A stretch of DNA of 64,000 nucleotides from NCBI RefSeq assembly GCF_027943255.1, contig NC_072896.1:65676501-65740500 (forward strand). Reading direction: 5' to 3'. Position 1 is the first letter of the stretch. Each line of letters opens with the position of its first letter. Shown piece after piece: positions 61,060 to 64,000 of the stretch. The notes beneath the pieces were generated by a model, which saw only the letters and a list, made by a program, of their open reading frames with translations, ran no database searches and was not told the origin of the DNA. Position numbers and translations under genes: made by a program. Source of the stretch: Anastrepha obliqua (lineage: Eukaryota; Arthropoda; Insecta; Diptera; Tephritidae).

Positions 61060-63719
61060 TATGAGTCAAAAATCTGTTATTCGAAGACATCTGAGTGCAG
61101 TATCTCTTTTCGCTCTAACCGACGGCATCTGAACTTTAATTTCAGTTCCGAGTTCCTACACATATCTGTTTAGCTTTGTAGAATCATAGTGCTCTTTTGG
61201 CTTTTACGTGCCTTGTTAAAATAATATACTGAATTGGTTTATTTTAAATGCCCCGATACTAAATAAAATTAATTTATATGGTAGGAAACAATTTTTTTTT
61301 GAATTCGGCCAAAATCGTTTAGGAAGAAAACAATTTGTGAAGTTATCTAATAATGCGGGTCTACGAAATTCACTTCGTTTTTTATATGTGATCGGTCTGC
61401 TACATAATTTCGTGCACTGAATACCACTACAGGGTACAAAAGTACCCATCTCACACTAGAATAACCTATACAGCAGTTCACAAATAAAAAAAATATGAAA
61501 AAGTTTGAAATAAAATGGGGTTAACCCTTTAAGTTCCAGTGATTACGATTGAACTGCAAATTAGCAGAAACAAAGCGTATAAAAATGACGTACCGACGAT
61601 TTTTGTGGTCGCTGATTACTAGCCTGATGACAGTTTTTCGAAATTCAAATCCAAGATAGCGAACTAAAGTGAAATATTTTAGTTAGGGTTCTAGAAATGA
61701 TGACTTCGTTATTTTCTGGGTGACTATCAGTGTCTTGGGTGTGCTTACTTTTCGTAAAGCTACTTTCGTCAACTACATATATAGGTCTTGACCCTTTATC
61801 TATTGCAAAAACAAAAACAAGCACAAAAAAAGCATTACCCATCACTCGGATGATAGTTCATCCTAGCAAATTTTTATTAGCAATATCAATAATTAAAAAA
61901 AAAATTATAATAATATTCTCAGAATATTACAGAAGACATAGAAGAAAAAAAAGTTAACAGAGTTACATATTGATATGTAATATAATAAAATCTTACACGG
62001 TAAAGTATTAAAGGTAGGTAAAGTATTAAATTAATACTTGGCTACATACTCGTACATTGTTATCGTAGTGTAGGTTTAATTTGAATACAGGTTGAAGTTT
62101 TTGCTGCGTTCGGCAGTTGCGAAAACGAGTGGTAATAGCATATTTTTAATATCATGTGTTTCATTTTATCCAATATCACGTTCCTCTGGTTCTATCCAAA
62201 TTTTCTTAAAGCTGGCCACTTTTCATCAAAAACACCAAAAAAACCATAAATCTGTATTTTTGATGAATCACAGCAATAAAAAATTCTATTTCAAACTCAA
62301 TTCAAAGTACAAAAAATTAAAATCATTCCTAATCCCAAGTACTATGTAGCTCACCATTTCCCACCTCACTTGCTAGTCAGGAATACGCTCAATGAAAAAT
62401 TTGGAATCATTTTCCCCTTACTCATTTCCTACTACATTTGCTCTTCGTTTTTTCTGTCGCAACAACCAGCTTACTCTTATCTATTTTTTCTCAAAGATTA
62501 TCCACTCAAAACCACTTCCTCTCTAATAGTTGGTGCAGTCAACTGCTGGTGTTTTCGTTATCTTTTGCTCGATTAATTTATCTGCACATTTAAGGTGGTT
62601 TTTTTGCCTCACTTTGTGTTAACCCATTCTGAAGTAGTACTTGTTGTTGTTTGCTTACCTATGTTTCTTCTATTTGTGTACTCGTTTTCATATTATTTTT
62701 ATGTGCTTGACGGTTTTCTTTAACTAAACACTAAAACTGAGTTTAACTCAGCATAAGTATGCCGTTCTTTCTTTTGCTGAAGCTGATCGTTCAGTCAGCC
62801 TGTTGTTGTGTTATTGCCGTTGCTGCTTTTTTCAAGCATGTTGCTACTTTTATTATTAGTTCATGTTATATATATGTGTGTGTCTGCCTGCTTTTGTTGT
62901 TTCTGTTGTTGGTGTTTTTGTACTATTGCCATTTCGTACTTTTTAGTGGATGGCGTCATTTTGGCAAAGTCACGTTACGTACGCTGCGCTGTACCAAGCA
63001 TGTGGTTGGTATTTGCGAAGGGACGTGGGGAACGATGCGCGAGTTGTGAATATCACTTGCTCGGGGGGGAGTGAGGTTTGGTTTGCTTACGTTGCTGGCT
63101 GTTGCTACTGGGTATTTAATGCTGTTCGTTGCTGAGATTTTCGATTTATATGCGTTTGCACGCATTTTTGATGCTGCTCATTCTGATTTTTTGTTTATGG
63201 TTTGTTTTATATTTCTTTATTTTTGCATAAATAAATCTAAGGGAAAATAATAAAGTAGCATTTTTATGAAGGCTTCTTTCAGCGCAGAAAATGCTCACCG
63301 TGCGTATGAAAATTATTTATTTATTATTCTTCGGAATTTGTAAACAAAGTAGTCAAACTATGCAGGGTAGCTCGGAAGATTTAACGCTTAGTTAACTGTA
63401 TCTTTTTCCATAAACTAGAGTGTATATACAGGTCTGCCTCTCAATGGAAGGCCAAGTCTATTGAATTTCAAAATGAGCGCAATAAAATTACTTTAAGAAG
63501 GATTCAACTGTAAAGCCTCGCTTTTGCTAGACAACGTGAAGTGTGAAAAATATGTAAGTAATTGGAATAAAATTACTAAAGTAAGGTGGCACAACTTCCG
63601 CACTCAGTAGAATGCCAATTAATTATATGGGAAACTTAAATATTTTTTGAAGTAAAAAACTGTGACAATTATTCGCTAGACGCTTTCAGTGAGCCACTTC
63701 TAACGAATTGAATGTACAC
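61060..63719. other. no gene seen
   Basis: AT-rich, with a TTG/CTG-rich stretch at 62795-62925 whose hydrophobic frames are low-complexity readings. A GC-richer patch at 62945-63110 is open in several frames on both strands and shows no recognisable protein. Confidence 0.4.
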
Positions 63720-64000
63720 TAGGCCGGGTCGATTTGTGGGGAGGCAAAAAAATCGCCCATTGCTCTGTGAAAATCATATTCTAGCGATCAAAACAAGAAA
63801 CTTTGCCGAAGGAACCATACCTCTAAAACGAATTCTGATGTCCTCCAATTTGGGTCTAACTTTTTAGTTTCTTTTCTCATGTAAAGGCCAAAAATTGTGA
63901 TATTTTGAAATGATTGTATGGGGAACCCCCCAGGAGAGTTCCAGGGGGTGTGCCACTGGCATGGGTGGATCAGCCGTCCAAAGTTAGTGGGGGTCGGTCA
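63720..64000 (+). mobile_element. foldback element, copy 3 (runs off the window)
   Basis: Begins TAGGCCGGGTCGATTTGTGG and matches copy 1 through the left arm (without its tandem duplication) and into the middle segment (TTGTATGGGGAACCCCCC). The right end lies beyond the window, so the target duplication cannot be checked; the 8 bases before it are ATGTACAC. Confidence 0.85.

Noticed and set aside
62759..63074. Hydrophobic overlapping frames resembling a membrane protein
   Set aside because: TTG/CTG-rich low-complexity DNA gives Leu/Cys/Val runs in several registers. No start or splice support.
1..64000. CRISPR arrays, bacterial operons, phage or integrated virus genes
   Set aside because: The sequence is insect nuclear DNA. 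No regularly spaced repeats, operons, viral polymerase or envelope-type frames were seen, and no LTR element with matching long terminal repeats was found.

Overview
This window looks like nuclear DNA of a higher fly, most likely a tephritid fruit fly. It is AT-rich and has almost no long reading frames. It carries insect-type transposons: mauritiana-type mariner, rosa-type DD41D elements (a group first described from tephritid flies), tRNA-derived SINEs and decayed non-LTR retrotransposons. It also has the CA/TA microsatellites and CAG/TTG-rich stretches typical of fly intergenic and intronic DNA. The tephritid assignment is inference from the repeat set. No host protein family could be recognised with confidence.

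Layout. 0-10 kb: a complete mariner with an intact transposase on the minus strand (553-1834), remnants of two LINEs (about 2.9-3.5 kb and 9.2-9.7 kb), a duplicated CG-rich repeat near 5.6-6.0 kb and a SINE fragment. 10-25 kb: two copies of a roughly 750-bp element bounded by TTAA and 28-bp inverted ends (11.6 and 23.4 kb), a foldback element with 8-bp target duplications (14.9 kb) next to a SINE tail, a full-length SINE (16.0 kb) and a rosa deletion derivative (22.1 kb). 25-37 kb: a broken LINE reverse transcriptase (27.3-28.5 kb), a possible small host gene or terminal exon for a basic protein (minus strand, 30.43-30.69 kb), a second rosa derivative (31.8 kb), a truncated second mariner (34.6 kb), another LINE 3' end and a SINE. 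37-48 kb: the third TTAA element, a very AT-rich block, a candidate Inr+DPE promoter with leader exon (minus strand, about 42.3-43.0 kb), a small LINE remnant, a perfect 15-bp hairpin (46.05 kb), and a SINE with a foldback element inside its tail (47.3-48.0 kb). 48-64 kb: two more SINEs, a weaker initiator candidate (55.8 kb), a rosa element that keeps all three catalytic acids but lacks its DNA-binding N terminus (60.1-61.1 kb), and a third foldback copy running off the right edge.

The mobile elements interact visibly. The intact mariner could in principle act on the truncated copy, which keeps one end. Two foldback elements lie in the TA-rich tails of SINEs. The SINEs themselves would depend on a LINE partner for movement. 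Apart from the mariner transposase, all element genes are broken. The host content is probably intron or intergenic sequence with, at most, a promoter/leader near 43.0 kb and the small basic reading frame at 30.5 kb.
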